Shown piece by piece: positions 38,901 to 53,600 of a stretch of DNA of 64,000 nucleotides. The notes under the pieces are model-generated. The model was not told the DNA's origin. It did no database searches and was given only the letters and a program-made list of their open reading frames with translations. The stretch spans positions 12,707,868 through 12,771,867 of the forward strand of contig JBAIZL010000002.1 of the NCBI GenBank assembly GCA_036971475.1, given 5' to 3'. The stretch comes from Prosapia bicincta. Its lineage: Eukaryota > Arthropoda > Insecta > Hemiptera > Cercopidae. The stretch's first letter is position 1. Each line of letters begins with the position of its first letter. The position numbers and the translations under genes were made by a program.

Positions 38901-41900
38901 AAAGTTGCTTCTTGTATTTAATTCACTGAATAAATTACAAGTAATTATTGTGTAACTGAGTGAATACTTATGAACTTAGTTGCTGACCCGTTTTGAAACA
39001 ATCATTTCATTGACAAAGCCGACCTGCTACTGCCCCGAGTAAATACTTTTGAATTTACTCTCTGAAGCGTTTCAAAGCAATTCTTTCATTTATGAAGCTA
39101 AGCCGCTACTGTTTGTAGGTTCGTCATGAAATGATTGTTTCAAAAAGCATCAGCAAGTAAGTTCAAAAGTATTCACTCAGTTACACAATAATTACTTATA
39201 ATTCTCAGTTACTATATAAAAAATAATTTAAACATAACAAGCACAATGTTCCAAAAAGTATACTAAAAGTATAGTTGTTTGTTATGAGTATACTAATCTT
39301 CATTTCTGTCAGGAATATTTCTATATGTTTGAGTACAGTTTTCTGCCATTACTACAATAAGAAGCAAGATCTGGAAGTGGCATGGCTAATGGTATATAAA
39401 GACGAATGCAAAGTTTGGGCAAACAGTACGATTCAAGTTTTGAAAATGGAGTTTCTCCAAAACGCGTCAACACAGGAGAATATTGTAACGTTAGGAATAG
39501 CAGAAAACTGTACTCAAATAAATAGTTGTTTGTATTTATTCCTATAAAAATAGAGAATGATTTATATTCCCGATTTGAATAGTAATTGTCATAAAGCATA
39601 GTGTTGCGTGGAACAATATTAATTTTTGCTTCACCTGCAGTACTTGAATCGTCCTGGTAAGCTTCGTAAGCAGGCTGAATCCCATGGGCAAGTTGGTACA
39701 CAGTGGGTTGGAAAGTGTCTGTAGCAGGCAAAGAATCAAGAAGGCCTGGAAATCATGCTATAGTCAAATCATTGTGAAATTATTATATAAAAAGGATCAT
39801 TTACATACCTACGGTTCCTTTTAAGATCAGTTTAGGATAAATTACAGAACTTAATTAAATTGAGGTAACTAATTCTTTTTAATTTATAATCTTGTGGTTA
39901 GTGAAACTTTTGATTTATTATTGTAAATAGAATAATATGAATAAGTTAAACTTAATTTTAAAAATATTATATTGGCCATAAGCAAATTAATTAATTAATT
40001 TCACCTTCAGCTTGAGATAATAGTTTACACATATACTTTAAGATATATTGATTTGTAACATCTACCTATAGTGGCACTTACTTTTTGTTTAATAGGAATA
40101 ACCATTTCATTTATGTTTAAGTTGGCAATGGATCACATCTCCAAAAAAGGCCATCCTTATTAGACAAGACATAAATACTAGTAGTATAGACAAGTGTCAC
40201 ATGTTAATATATGTCAAAGTGTATAAGATATTAATAGTATAACGGTAAGTAGTAAAAACTACAGCATAAAGATAGTTATCTGTAACAAGTATTTAATAAT
40301 TATGCAACTATGACTAACAAGAAATGAAAGTAATACTTATAAAATGGTGATAAAAAATTTTATTACCAGTTCTTCTTTGTTTTCCTTATTCCAGTTTAGG
40401 ATATAGACTTATTAGTGTTTATTGTTCTTTGTTGCTTTAATGATTGTTAAATTTCCACTGCTTTATTTTGAATAGTGAAGTTTTTATTTTCTTAATAAAA
40501 CTGGGATCAGATTTTATGAAAGTGAAAACAGCTAGAGGATTGGTGGCAGCTAGAATGAGTATTCTGTCATTGTTGACAATTCTAAGTAAAATACCAGTTC
40601 ATCACTCAGTGCCATTGTGTAGCTGTGGTGAAGTGAGTGACGTTCTAGTGGTATGTTTACTTTATCTCTAAGTTGAAAAAGCCCTCTTTTAAAACTTAGC
40701 AACCTTAAAATTGTAGAATAATTATAGTAGAGCGCGAAAAATCTGGATGAATTGGGACCGGGACCCATCCAGACAACTGATTTGTCCGGATTTTCAAACT
40801 ATCTTTAAACTATCTTAGATATTTCATTAACTATAATCTATTATATTGCTTATAGTATGTTGTAAGTTTGAAATAAACCAGGAATTATTAAAAAATAGAC
40901 ATCAAAGGGTATAAAAAAACAGAAGAATTTAGTGAAAATGATATGTAGGGAAAATTTAATGGAAACAGATGAGTGCCGATGTTATACTTGAAAAATTGCC
41001 ATTACAGATGAATAATAATATTAAATGCATATTTAATGACATATTAGCTGAAAATTAATTTTATTACTAAATTTTATTATTTTCATGATGGGTTACAAAA
41101 CCCGTTATTGGTTACTGTGCAGAATATACAGATCTAAAAAATTTAGATCATGATTAAATATATCTAGGCCTATGTTGTGTTTTGAAAAGGATTTATGAAA
41201 TCAGATACATCTGTAACATGAAGATCTCAATTGAAGCGTTGAGAATAAATAAAATGATTCCTCAGTGCAAGAGATGCCAAGGGTTCGGGCACACACAAAA
41301 CTTCTGTAACAAAACTCACAGATGTGTTAAATGTGCAGGCAAGCACCCTACTATAGATTGTACGAAACCTAGAAATGTAGAAGCCAAATGTGCTAACTGT
41401 GGAAGTAACCACCCGGCCAACTACAGGGGATGTGAAGTACCAATCAAACTCCAACAAATGCGTGAAAAGCTCATCAAAAAACCAATACACACTGAAACAG
41501 CAGGAAACGCGGCAAGGAAACAGAAACTGACAGACCCAAGAACTGCCAAAAACCTGACTTATGCCCAAGCACTGAGCAGCAACAGACAAAGTACAAATGA
41601 GCAAAACATCACTACTAATCAAAACACCAACAGCAATGAGGTGCTGAGTATGATGAAAAGCATGATGCAGAAGTTTGAGACCTTAGAGAGATCAAACAGA
41701 ACGCTATCAAACAAATTAAATGCCCTCGGGAGTAAGATTCCAGCCAATAAAAACAAATCCAAAAAATAAGTATGGATCATACAAACATACGTATTGGTAC
41801 CTGGAATGCAAACGGCATTCTAAACAGCAAAGAAGAATTCTCACTCTACCTTTATGAAAATAAAATTGACATCTGTTTCATCTCAGAGACTCATCTCTCT

Positions 41901-44586
41901 AACCAACAATACATTAAAATAAATGGATATAATACCCACCATACCACTCACCCAGACAATCGGGCACATGGAGGAAGTGCAATCTTCATCAAAAACAACC
42001 TGAAGTACAATGAGGATCTCAACATTCGAAAAGAGGAAGCTCAGCTGACAGTGTTAAGCATTTCGTCAATGAAACAAAACTTCAAAGTGGGAGCAGTCTA
42101 CTTCCCCTCGAAACATAACCTAAAAGAAGACGATTACACAATGATAATCCGACATCTAGGAGAGAGATTCGTCCTTGGAGGCGATTTTAACGCCAAACAT
42201 TCCCTATGGGGTTCCCGATTGGATAATACAAAAGGGAGAGAACTTAAAAATGCAATAGAAAAAACTGGATGTAAAGTACATTCAACTGGGAAACCGACCT
42301 ACTGGCCTACAGACAGAAACAAGACCCCAGACGTTCTGGATTTTTTCATAACCAGAAAATTTGCGGCAAATTTCATTACCTTGGAGGACAGCTATGACTT
42401 GGACTCGGATCACTCATCGATCATCATGACATTGAGCGAAACTATCATCAAAAAGCCAGCGAAACCGACTTTATGCAATAAAACTACGGATTGGGAAAGT
42501 TTTAAATTACAACTAGATCAGGGAATTACCCTCGACATTGATCTGTCTACTGGGGATCATCTTGACGAGGCGGTGACAAAATTTACCAGTCTTATTCAAC
42601 AAGCAGTGTGGGATAACACTAGAACAATTACTCATAAAACACCTGGATACAACTACCCTATGGAAGTAAGAAACCTAGTAAAGAACAAAAGAAGAACCAG
42701 GCAAAAATGGCAGCGTACAAGAGATCCCGTCGTTAAAAATCATCTCAATAGAGAATCCCAACAAATCAAAAGATTGATCCACCAACTGAGAGAAGACTCT
42801 GCAAACTCCTTCCTCGAGAATCTGTCTGCAGACAAAAACACTAACTATTCCCTCTGGAAAACAACGAGAAGACTGAAAAGGAAAATCCATCATGTACCAC
42901 CCATCCTGAAAGAGAACAATGAATGGGCAAGATCGGACCAAGAAAAAGCTGACACGTTTGGAGATCATCTGGAAAACATCTTCAAGCCGAATGAAGCCAC
43001 GAATGAAGAAGAACTTCACCTAAACACTAATAATCAGTCTAAAATTATTAAAAAAGTGACATTAAAAGAGCTTAAACGAGAACTAAAATACAACTTGAAC
43101 CCGAAGAAAGCACCAGGATACGATTTAATCACAGGACTAGTGCTGAAAAAACTGACAACAAAAGGACTAAAAATGTTTTTATTATTAATTAATGCGTCCC
43201 TTAGACTTATGCACGTCCCTGCAACATGGAAAGTGGCGGAGATGATCATGATCCTGAAACCCGGCAAAACAGCAACAGAGGTCAAGTCGTATAGGCCGAT
43301 ATCACTTCTACCTATAATGTCAAAACTCTTTGAAAAGCTGCTTCTCAACAGGCTTAAACCTATCATCGTGGAAAAGAACTTATTGCCCGACCATCAATTT
43401 GGATTCAGGCGAGGACACTCTACGGTGGAACAGGTGCATCGACTAATTGACATCATTGAAAAAGCTCTGGAAGGTGAGGAGGTCTGCTCGATTGTCTTCC
43501 TGGATGTTTCACAAGCCTTCGATAAAGTTTTGCATGAAGGCTTGATTCACAAACTCAACATGTTTCTGCCAGCCCAGTTTGTGAATCTACTGAAATCGTA
43601 CATATCGAACAGACTGTTTCGAGTAAACCACGAATCTACGTATTCTGACTTCAAGGAAATACAAGCTGGAGTCCCACAAGGCAGCGTATTGGGACCAATC
43701 CTGTACTTGCTGTACACCAGTGATCTTCCGCAAACAGCCAACGTCATCACGGCCACTTTCGCAGACGACACAGCAAACGCAACGACAGCGAAAACCGTTC
43801 AAGAATCGACAACACGCTTACAAAGATCAAACGATTCAGTTGAGGCTTGGACCAAGAAATGGCGCATCAAACTCAACGACCAGAAGGCAGTCCATGTGAA
43901 CTTTACAAACAAGAGGATCCCAAACCCTCAGAGGCTCGAAATGAATGGAAGTGTTATCCCATATCATGATTCAGCTAAATATCTCGGCATGAATCTTGAT
44001 GCAAAAGCCAAATGGGTCGAGCATGTCAAAATAAAACTCACAGAACTCCAGACTCGCTACAGGCAAATGTATTGGCTACTCGGTCGAAATTCACGGGTAT
44101 CAATATACAACAAGCTATTGGTATATAACCAAATCCTCAAACCGGTTTGGACGTATGGTATACAGCTTTGGGGCTGTGCCAGCAAATGTCACATACAAGG
44201 GATACAACGCTTCCAGAACAAAGTACTAAGAAACATCGCCAACGCTCCTTGGTATGTGCGTAACAGTGACTTGCATTGCGATCTTGGTGTACCCATGGTC
44301 GAGGAAGTCATAAAACAGAACGCCATCAAACACGTAAATCGGCTCACTCAACACGAAAATCCTGAGGCACTGAGACTTCTCGACAACAACCACCTGACAA
44401 GACGACTCAAAAGGACAAAACCATTTGAACTCGTTGAACGACAAGAGTGACAACAATACTCTTCCTCACGCGGTTGGCTTCCAACATCAAACAAGATACA
44501 ATAGAAATCAATGGATTCTTTGTAATATAAGCTAAAATATAATTATTAAATGTAAATTAATGGTTGGTCAGAAATGACCAGTTTTA

Positions 44587-44621
<35 letters not shown>

Positions 44622-47600
44622 TTGTGTTTTAAATTTAGCTATGATTCATTTTTTGTATTGGTTTGTTATCTTTGCATTTATAATTGAAGATAGCACTTAG
44701 TTTAGTATGTATTGTAGTGGCGCCGAGTGCCATGCAAGCTGAAACCATGATCCAGATTTATGACGCTCTGGATTTTTGGCATTCGGATTAATGACGCTCT
44801 AATGTATTTAGAATTGTCGAGTTTAACATTTTAATTCCTAATTTTTTCCTATAAGCTTGCATTATGTGTTAACGGAAACCGTTGTATTCACTAAAAAAAT
44901 AAATTTTTAGAATTTAGTAGAAAATTTAATTTCAGTCGCCTCATTAAAAAATATCTTTTTCAAAAATTTGTATGTTTGCATGTGCTCTTTACTGGAGATG
45001 AGCAGATTGAATGATTCTGTTGTGTATTATTTTAGACATGATTTGTTATTACATTTATTGTTACTTGAGATCACTAAAAATCAATAGATTCAACTCAAAA
45101 ACATAAGTTCTAAATGTTTTAATTTAAATTATGTCAACCAAATCTTTTAAAGTTACTGAAAGATACACTTTTTATATATCCAAGAAAAGCAGAGTTTTTT
45201 AAAACTATGTTTAAGTATTATAGAATAATGGTTGTTCACTATATAATAAAATATAAAAGTATAATCTATTATTAACAATATTTTAAAACAACTTTTTTTT
45301 TAAATTATTGTAGAGAAGGCTATTGGTTCTTACTAATCAAATTAACCAAGTGAATTACCAAGTGAATAACCGATGGCTGGAGGAGACAAATGCTCCAACT
45401 GGTAATCTAGCCTTCCTGCTTCGCCCTAATCCTAGTCCTATTCAAGTTTTATTCATACTATATCAGTTGTTTTCAATTTTTTGAATCAGGTACCTTCATC
45501 AGGGTTTCTTAAAGAGCCAAATAGTTTGCATCAAGTTTTCCCCAGGGCCGCAAGTACAAGTGGGGTTAATTAAGTAATTTACAAACAGTATGATTATAAC
45601 ATAAGTTTATTACATCACTAAAATAAATCAACTGTGTTGTGTATAAAAAAGAAGAAAATATTTTAGTTAACTCCAGAAATACCTGAATTTGTTAATATTT
45701 GGAAGCCAATGGGCAAAATCTTTCAAATCTCTCTAAAATGGCATCTATGTTATCTGGTCGGGAAGAAACTGGAATTCTCTATGTTTCAACGTTTTCCTAA
45801 ATCTGTACTTGTGTTTTATGTACTTCAGATTACTGAATGTAGATTCACAGACATATGTAGATACAAAAACACATAATATTTTAGTTAAGCGTAACAAAAG
45901 CAGTCGGTTAAATTAGGAAATTTGTCCTTTTCAACTGCTTTCCAAAAGTCTTAGTGAGCTTTATCTTTCTTTTTCCTTAAAAAATACCATTGCCACCGAG
46001 TTGCTTTTTTAATTTCTAACCGTCTGAGGGGTGCAAAAATCATCATCAGGGCCCCATGTGTAGTGAGGAAGCCAGGTTTAAGTAGGTAGAAGTAAGAAAG
46101 AGCTTCTGTAACTTTTAGTAAAATTTTATAATTTGTTGATATTTTTTTTGTTTTTTGGATTAATCTGTGTTTCTTGAATTGATCAGGCTAGTCCCATTAT
46201 TGGACAGGATTGGTTGAGGAGTGAGGAAAATATTAATACTTGAATATTTTCCTTCCCATTGATGAGGAAAATTGAAAACCTGCCTCTGAAGTCTTGTCAC
46301 AGCATGTCTGAAATCCGTGAATCACAGCATTGAACAATGCACTGACCTAGTGGAAAACGTGTCTGCTGAAAAGTATCAGTAAGTAGTGATGTTTTGATAC
46401 CAAAAGTGTAAATTTTAATTACTTTAAATTTTGTTTTCAATGTGAAATTCAGTTCTCAAAATATTGTACTTCATAGGGCAGACGTGATCTATGCGTTTCG
46501 AGGAGATTAGACAAAATGAAGGTAAAAAACAGCCAACCATTTAAGTCGTGACTGTTTTCTGTACCACCGCTACGCCAAACCTACATTACTCTACTTTGAA
46601 TGAATATCATTTCTAACAAAAATACTCACATATTCTGAATTTCACAATCACAAAACATCTTTGTAAGCACAAACATAGAACCATGTAACACGATTGCAAT
46701 CAACAATGCTAGAAAAATTTATACGAAGTGTACTTGAACTATCCAAGGTTTTGGGAAGGTCTTATCATGTAAACAGAAGTACTGAATGTTTAAAAAATAA
46801 TTTATTTATTTAGTGAAATATTGATTGAAACAAACCATTCATCGAATTTGATGCTCCAAACCTAATTGTAAATCGATGGCAATGTTATATGTCTAATAAT
46901 GACCTTGTGTGTTTGAAAATAGGTTACTGTTAACAATGATACAATGAAGAGGCATACAGTATAGCGTTGAAAATCCAAATCAATTGCGACCAGGACCCAT
47001 CCGGACTACTGATTTATCTGGATTTTCAAACGATCTCTAAACTACTGCGTATTATTGATATTTTGTTAATTATATTCTATTTTAATGCTTAGAGCATCAT
47101 GTATTTTTTAAATAAACCAGGAAATATTACAAAATAGACATCAAAGGGCTTAAAATGTACAAAAAATGTAGTGAAAGAACATATAATTTACATACTGATA
47201 CATAACACGGAAATCCAAAAAACAAACATTCTGTTACAAACTTATTGAGTAAACAAATCTTTTATTCTTTTTGAACAAAATTATATTATACAACAAATAA
47301 GCTGAAGATTAGGTTCAATAATAAATTTTATTATTTTGGTAATTGGTTTCAGTACACATTGATTACTCTGCAGAACACACAAATCTAAAAAATTTATAAC
47401 ATGATCAAATATATTGTATGTTGTGATTTAAATTTAGTTATGGCCCATTTTTTCGGAATTGATGTATCTTCTTTGCATTTTTAATTAATGATAACACTTA
47501 GTTCAGATAAGTATTGTAGTGGAGCCTAAAGCCACGCTCTTTACGATGAGTACCATGGGTGCTGAAACCACAATCCAGGTTTGCGACGCTCCGGATTTTT

Positions 47601-50600
47601 AACGTATGGATTACTAACTCTCTACTGTATACAACTACACTCTTCTAATTAACAAAGAATAATTACGTAATTAGAGATTAACAAAGCCTAATAACCAGTG
47701 TTTGTTCATATTATTAGTTAGTATGTTTCAAAAAAATATCTTTGTGTTTTTATAAACATACCAACATGTTTTTAGAAGCAGAAGTGTAACATAATAACGC
47801 TGTATGAGTAATAAAGCAAAGTTAGGCTTACTTCTTCTTCTGAGAATGCTTGCTGGGCCAAAGTGTACAGAGTGACAGACAATAGTGTCATAATGTTAGT
47901 TGCATGGGCTTGTATTGTGGATACCATAGTGTGAAGAATGGCACAGGCGTCGGTTGCAGCACACTCTTTTCTACAAATTTCAAAACAGTATAAATTTGTT
48001 CAATTATTAAAATGCATGAATTTTAATAAATATTGTCACTTGAATAACATAAGCAATTCTAAATGTAATATTAATGATTCCGTCTTCACATGAGCTACTA
48101 ATGTGTGATTCAAAAAGAGCGCCGGTTTTTAAACCGCTGATAAATTTTTGTTTATCAGTTAGCAACAATGTTTGGCGTCGTTTCTATCTGCGAACATTCC
48201 GGAAGTTTGTTTTGGTCGTAATTCTTTCGTTCTTGCATTCTTTGTCCAACCATGCAGAAGTTTACTTTTGCGCAACTATTGCTAATCGTTAAAACATTTT
48301 ATAAGAGTGGAGAGAATTATGCGGCTACTGTCAGGTGACTTCACAGTACTCTAAGATGTAATGGAGCACCGAATAAATCAACAGTTCGCAGACTCATGAA
48401 TAAGTTCTTTGAGGCGGGTTTAAAAGTCCTGGACGTCGTCGTTCTGGGTAAACTGATCAGAAAATTGTGTGTTGGTTCGTGACAGTATGGCTGTTAGCCC
48501 AGCAAAATCAATATGTCCCCATTCTCATCAATTCTGTACAAGATGTTTTTCTGTACAGAGAATCATTAATTACGATCTCTATTGGCATATGCCAATAAAC
48601 CATGAAACATCAATGACTTGAAGATTATCGGTGAAATGGAAGTGGAAACATGTCCAGTCATAGTGAATTTCATGGACAAAGTTGTTGTGTGCCAGTGCAG
48701 TAAAGGAGGACACATGCATGCCATCATTTTACATATATAAAATCGGAAGGTTAGATGAACATGTTGGTGTATTTAATTTTAGTTTTTCACTGAAATAAAT
48801 CTCTTAATTTGATGTATGAAAACCGGCGCTCTTTTTGAATCCCCATTTAGCTTTTAGTTTTCTTTTCAGAAGATGTGTCCTATTGTCAATTCAGACTGTA
48901 ACACTGTTTCAGGACACATCTCCCGGAAACGGCTGTCCTCAAAAATTATAACAGTAAATGCTATAAAGGCAAGTGTAAGGTATTTACAAATGCTTTTAGT
49001 CTTTTGTTTATTATTCATTTATCTAGAAGTAATAGTAATGATCATAAAATTAAAACTATTCAAAGCAAATACTTTGCAAGTTACAAGTATTATTAAGGTC
49101 ATATGCGTTAAAGCATATGTAATATATGTTATATATATTAGTATGTAAACACTTATAAGTAATTATTACGTAACTGAGTTGCCGGCATTACTGGGCATTC
49201 GTCAATGAAATTAATGAACGCCTCAGCAAGTAAATTCAAAAGATTTCACTTGGTTACGCAATAATTACTTATAATTTAATTAGTGAATTGAAAGTGATTA
49301 CAAAAAGCAAATGTAAACACTTGCCTATAAATTTTAATAATCACTCATTTTTCAATTTATCTTGGCAGAATAGCTACTAGGTACTGATAACTTCCAGCAG
49401 ACACGTTTCGCACTTGGTCAGTGCATTAGTGATGGACTAGACAGCCTGCTCAGGTATGTGTAGGGTTATTGTGAGTCTGTGATGTTTTGATATTCTGTGA
49501 TGTGCAGTTGTTCTGAGTGTAGTTTTTACTATGTATCGAATATAGTGTTTGACAATATGTTATATGTTGATATATGTTTGACTTTAGTTATAAACCTATA
49601 TCTTTGTTGTCTGTGGATATAACTAAGTGAAAATTTGGGAAAAAACTCATTTTAATATGTACAAAGACAAGATGCACTTATTTAGGAACTGATTTCTAAT
49701 TTTATATACTTTATATATTATGGAAACAGAAAAGTTTGTAAAAATGTGTTTTAGCAAGTAATATTTTCCCTCATAATTTTTTTTGCATATTTATTATAAT
49801 TCTAGGTGAATGTATATTATAGTAGAGTATTTGAGAAGTAAATTTTTAAAAAATCGTGAAAATTCATTGATAAATAAAAATTTGGTGTAGGTTTTGTCAA
49901 AGCAGTACATGTTCAATAAATCATGGCAGGGACTGGAGCAGATAGCCATGCAAAAACACCTGGGATCAAAAGGGTTAAGAAGTAGGAATAGTTTATTTTT
50001 TAACTGACAAAGTTATTCTCTTGCCTATACCTTATGTTTATGACAAAAACATTTAGTTATTTGGCACTTATCCTTTCTAGTTTCTTAAATGTCACATTCA
50101 AAAGTGCAGACTTGTTTTTTTTTTCAAAATATAATAATGGCAGCGGTATTTATGGTCAGATTTGACAATGGAACACATCTCCATTTATTGAAAGCAACTA
50201 ATACATAAATAAGACATAGTTAATTATTCATAGATAATTAATTATTTTTTCCAATAAATTACGTCACACACGTATTTTAACAATTAAGAAAACAAGAATT
50301 GGTGTTGGTACATTTATCAATGGAGAAATGAGTACAGACAATTACTCGATACAATTTGAATTGACAATTCCTAGAATCATTTACATACAATTTATGTCAT
50401 AGACTCCTGCAATAGAACTTTCCCGACCAAAACATATCTATTATGAATATTTGTTAGCTATGGTATAATTAAAAATAATACAAACATATAATACTTATAA
50501 ATACCAGATTTACTAAAAAATTAAAACTAGGTGAACACCTTCCTTGAATTTCCATAGATTTATAAATTGAGCGATAGTTTTTAGTGAACAAATATTTTTA

Positions 50601-53600
50601 GCAAGGAAATATATTTGAGGCTGGAAATCTCTTTATAGAGTATCAGTGAATATGTTGAATAGCCAAAGTGTACCTGCGGAAGTTCTCTATTTTATTTTGA
50701 AAGACTTGGCCCAAACATCTCTGTTTGACTTGAAACATTCCCGAGGCTGCTTCCTCTAGTAAGAACAGTCTTTCTCTCTTGGCTGGGGCGCACAGTTGAA
50801 GCAGTCTGCTAGCCACTTGCCTGCTCATCACTAAAAAAATGCCGACTTATGGTAAGTCATTTAAAAATGATTATTCACTTAGTCATTTATTTAGACAAAT
50901 ATAATCTGTTCTACTAAAATACAATTGCTAAATGTACTATATATTTTAATTACAGATAAAATATGTTTGAAGGAATTTTATCTACAAATTGTCAATCACC
51001 TGTGTCTTATTACTGGGTGAAAGAATTCTCAGTGGCTCAGATTCTGGTAAAGACATTTTTTGATGAAATGTGAATTTTATCGCCTCAATCTTTAAATGTT
51101 TATAGCTTTTACAACATATTTATAAATTCCACTTTTTTATAATAATAATACGCTTTGTATATTCTGGATTTTTAACCAAGCAGAAACTATACCACCAATT
51201 ATGCAAACCTATTTCTTACTTTTTGTAATTTTTATTTTGTCATTAATATATTTCTTGTAAATTATGTTCATTGTACCTGCTCATTCATACTTGAAAAACT
51301 TCAACACTCAATAACATAACCATATTGATTATATAATGTTTTTATATATTTGATTACTTTTTTGTAATTCATAATTCTAATAATTGTGTACATTATAGCC
51401 AATGAAGAGTTATATATATAGTTACGAATTATTTACTTATATATTAAAAAATTATATGTGGGTTAACATGAATTACGATTTGTATTATCTAAGTAGAGAT
51501 TTGATTATTTTCTACTGTTTGAACAAACTAAATGAAATAAATTAATCATTCTTGAATTTTGTGGTCCATTACGATCGATGAATCTTAATTAATCACTTAA
51601 ACAATAGTTTATGACTATTTGAACTTTAAGTTTTGTAAGTTTGTTAAAACTGAGACAGAACGTTTTTGATCGCTATGTGGCGATCTTCATCAGTGTCTTC
51701 TCACTGATCAGGAGAAGAAACTGATGAAGATCGCTACATAGCGATCGAAGAAGTTTTGTCTCAGTAAGTTTTAACAAATTTACAAAATATTAAGTTCGTA
51801 TTGTCATAAACTATTGTTTAAGTGATAAATAAATCATGTTCTTCAAAAATTTTTATTTTGAAGTAAAGTAAAGTAAATCAAGCGACCTCTCCAATAAAAC
51901 TGAAACAAAATTATGGTAAATAAAATTGCTATTGGAATTATAATAATCAAAAAGGGAACCAGTTACAATTAAGTTCCTTCTTTTAAAGTTATTTTAAAAG
52001 TTTCAAAATAAATAGTCCAAGTTGAACAATTTAAACAATGCTTGCAACTTTTAATAAATCATGCTATTAAATTTCTTAACCTGTAAGTAATGGAAGTACC
52101 CTGAAAGCATTTATGGAACTTTCCTAATATAAGACTGAAAAATATTGATAAAATGACAAAAACTAATTTTTACATAAACATTACATCTTCTAACTTTGCT
52201 AATGATAACCATTATTAAAAAACTATACTACAAAACTTTCTGTTTTAAGGCTGAAAAAAAAAAAAATACAATGAAAAATATTTGTTTTCTGTAAATGAAT
52301 ATAATTTCAAACGTATAAAGTAATTTATGGAAAAAACATCAACACTAATATAAACATAAGCTACAGAGATCAAGAAATCACCAAATAAACGCAAAATGAA
52401 ACATGCATGCACTATTTTAAATACCTTTGAATACACCATCACTATATGTTTTGATCATTAAAAATTCAAGGAGAGTGATGGTACCATATTTGTTTTTCTC
52501 CGCCCAAAAATATTTAAATAAATTTTTTTTTAAATAAAAATTCAAAAAAAAATTTTAATAACGAAAATTAACATTTTGAGTTTTTAAATGTTTCAAGACA
52601 ACATGTTTATGGTAAAAAAGTTAATATTTTTGCACAATGTGTAATTTCATCTATAAAATATTTTTAAAATTTGAAGAATGGAAATAAGTGTTAATATTTT
52701 ACAATAATATATCTACTCACCAATCAGTGGTATCAATACAACAAGCATAATGACAACCCCTACAATGGCGGTTCTATCAAAGTAGGCCCATAGCATGCTA
52801 AGCACCAACAATGCATAGAAAGGACCAATCAAAATGTAAGGAGCTTTGACAATGGCCAACTCTGCCAAAACTAATCCTTCTGTCACTTGATTCATCTTCT
52901 CATTGATGTCTCGCGCTCGATTGTAATTTGCATCCAGTTTTAACAACTATAAAATACAATCATATTAGAGATGATATTAAATTTACTTGTAAAAGTCACT
53001 TGAAATGAAACTTTAAGATAATAATTTTACAACCACATTGTATTTTATACAAAATATTTGAAACACTAAAAATGTTATACTCAGGATTCAAATTATTTGA
53101 AGATCTATTTGGTACTTAGTAAACAATATCAATTTTTCTATTTTATTTAATTTTATTTAAAATGGAAAGAATTAGACTATCAATTTTTTTACTGTTTCCA
53201 ATTTTCCTTTATTTTTAAGTGGTACTTTTTTCTGTAATGGGTATATTATGCATTTTATACAATGCATTATTTATATAAATTTCTCTTTTTATTTCCATTA
53301 TCTACATTTCTTATTTGTTATTCATAATACCCTAAAAATATTTTTTTTTAACTGTAAAAAGATCATCTTGACCATACAAATTTTTATGTTGCCTTGTTCT
53401 ACCTACAAAATAAAATTTAATGCCAAATAAAAACTTTAATATGGCTCCAGGGCTTTAATAACAAAAAGTCTTTATACATTTCCAATTCAATTCATAAATA
53501 AAGTAAGATATTCTTTAAAATAGTTTATAATAACAAGAGTACAGTGGTACAATATATTACAATAAAAATATTTGAAAGAACTCCAATTATACAAAAATAA

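Larger units (their letters stand above)
40727..44801. mobile_element. Tigger-type MITE split by a LINE
   Basis: 40727-41183 and 44631-44801 together align over their length with the uninterrupted copy at 46957-47627: shared CGGGACCCATCCAGACAACT against CAGGACCCATCCGGACTACT, the gatctaaaaaatttagatcatg block, and ctgaaaccatgatcc. The ends TAGTAGAGCG and (inverted) TAGAGCGTCATTAATCCG are Tigger-like. The LINE 41184-44618 entered it. Confidence 0.78.

Noticed and set aside
39321..39731. 136-codon minus-strand frame (MPATDTFQP...)
   Set aside because: Shadow frame over ABCC exon 7; it does not continue in phase into exons 6 or 8.
41227..44456. Several minus-strand frames of 70-130 codons across the LINE
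   Set aside because: Antisense shadows of LINE ORF1 and ORF2.
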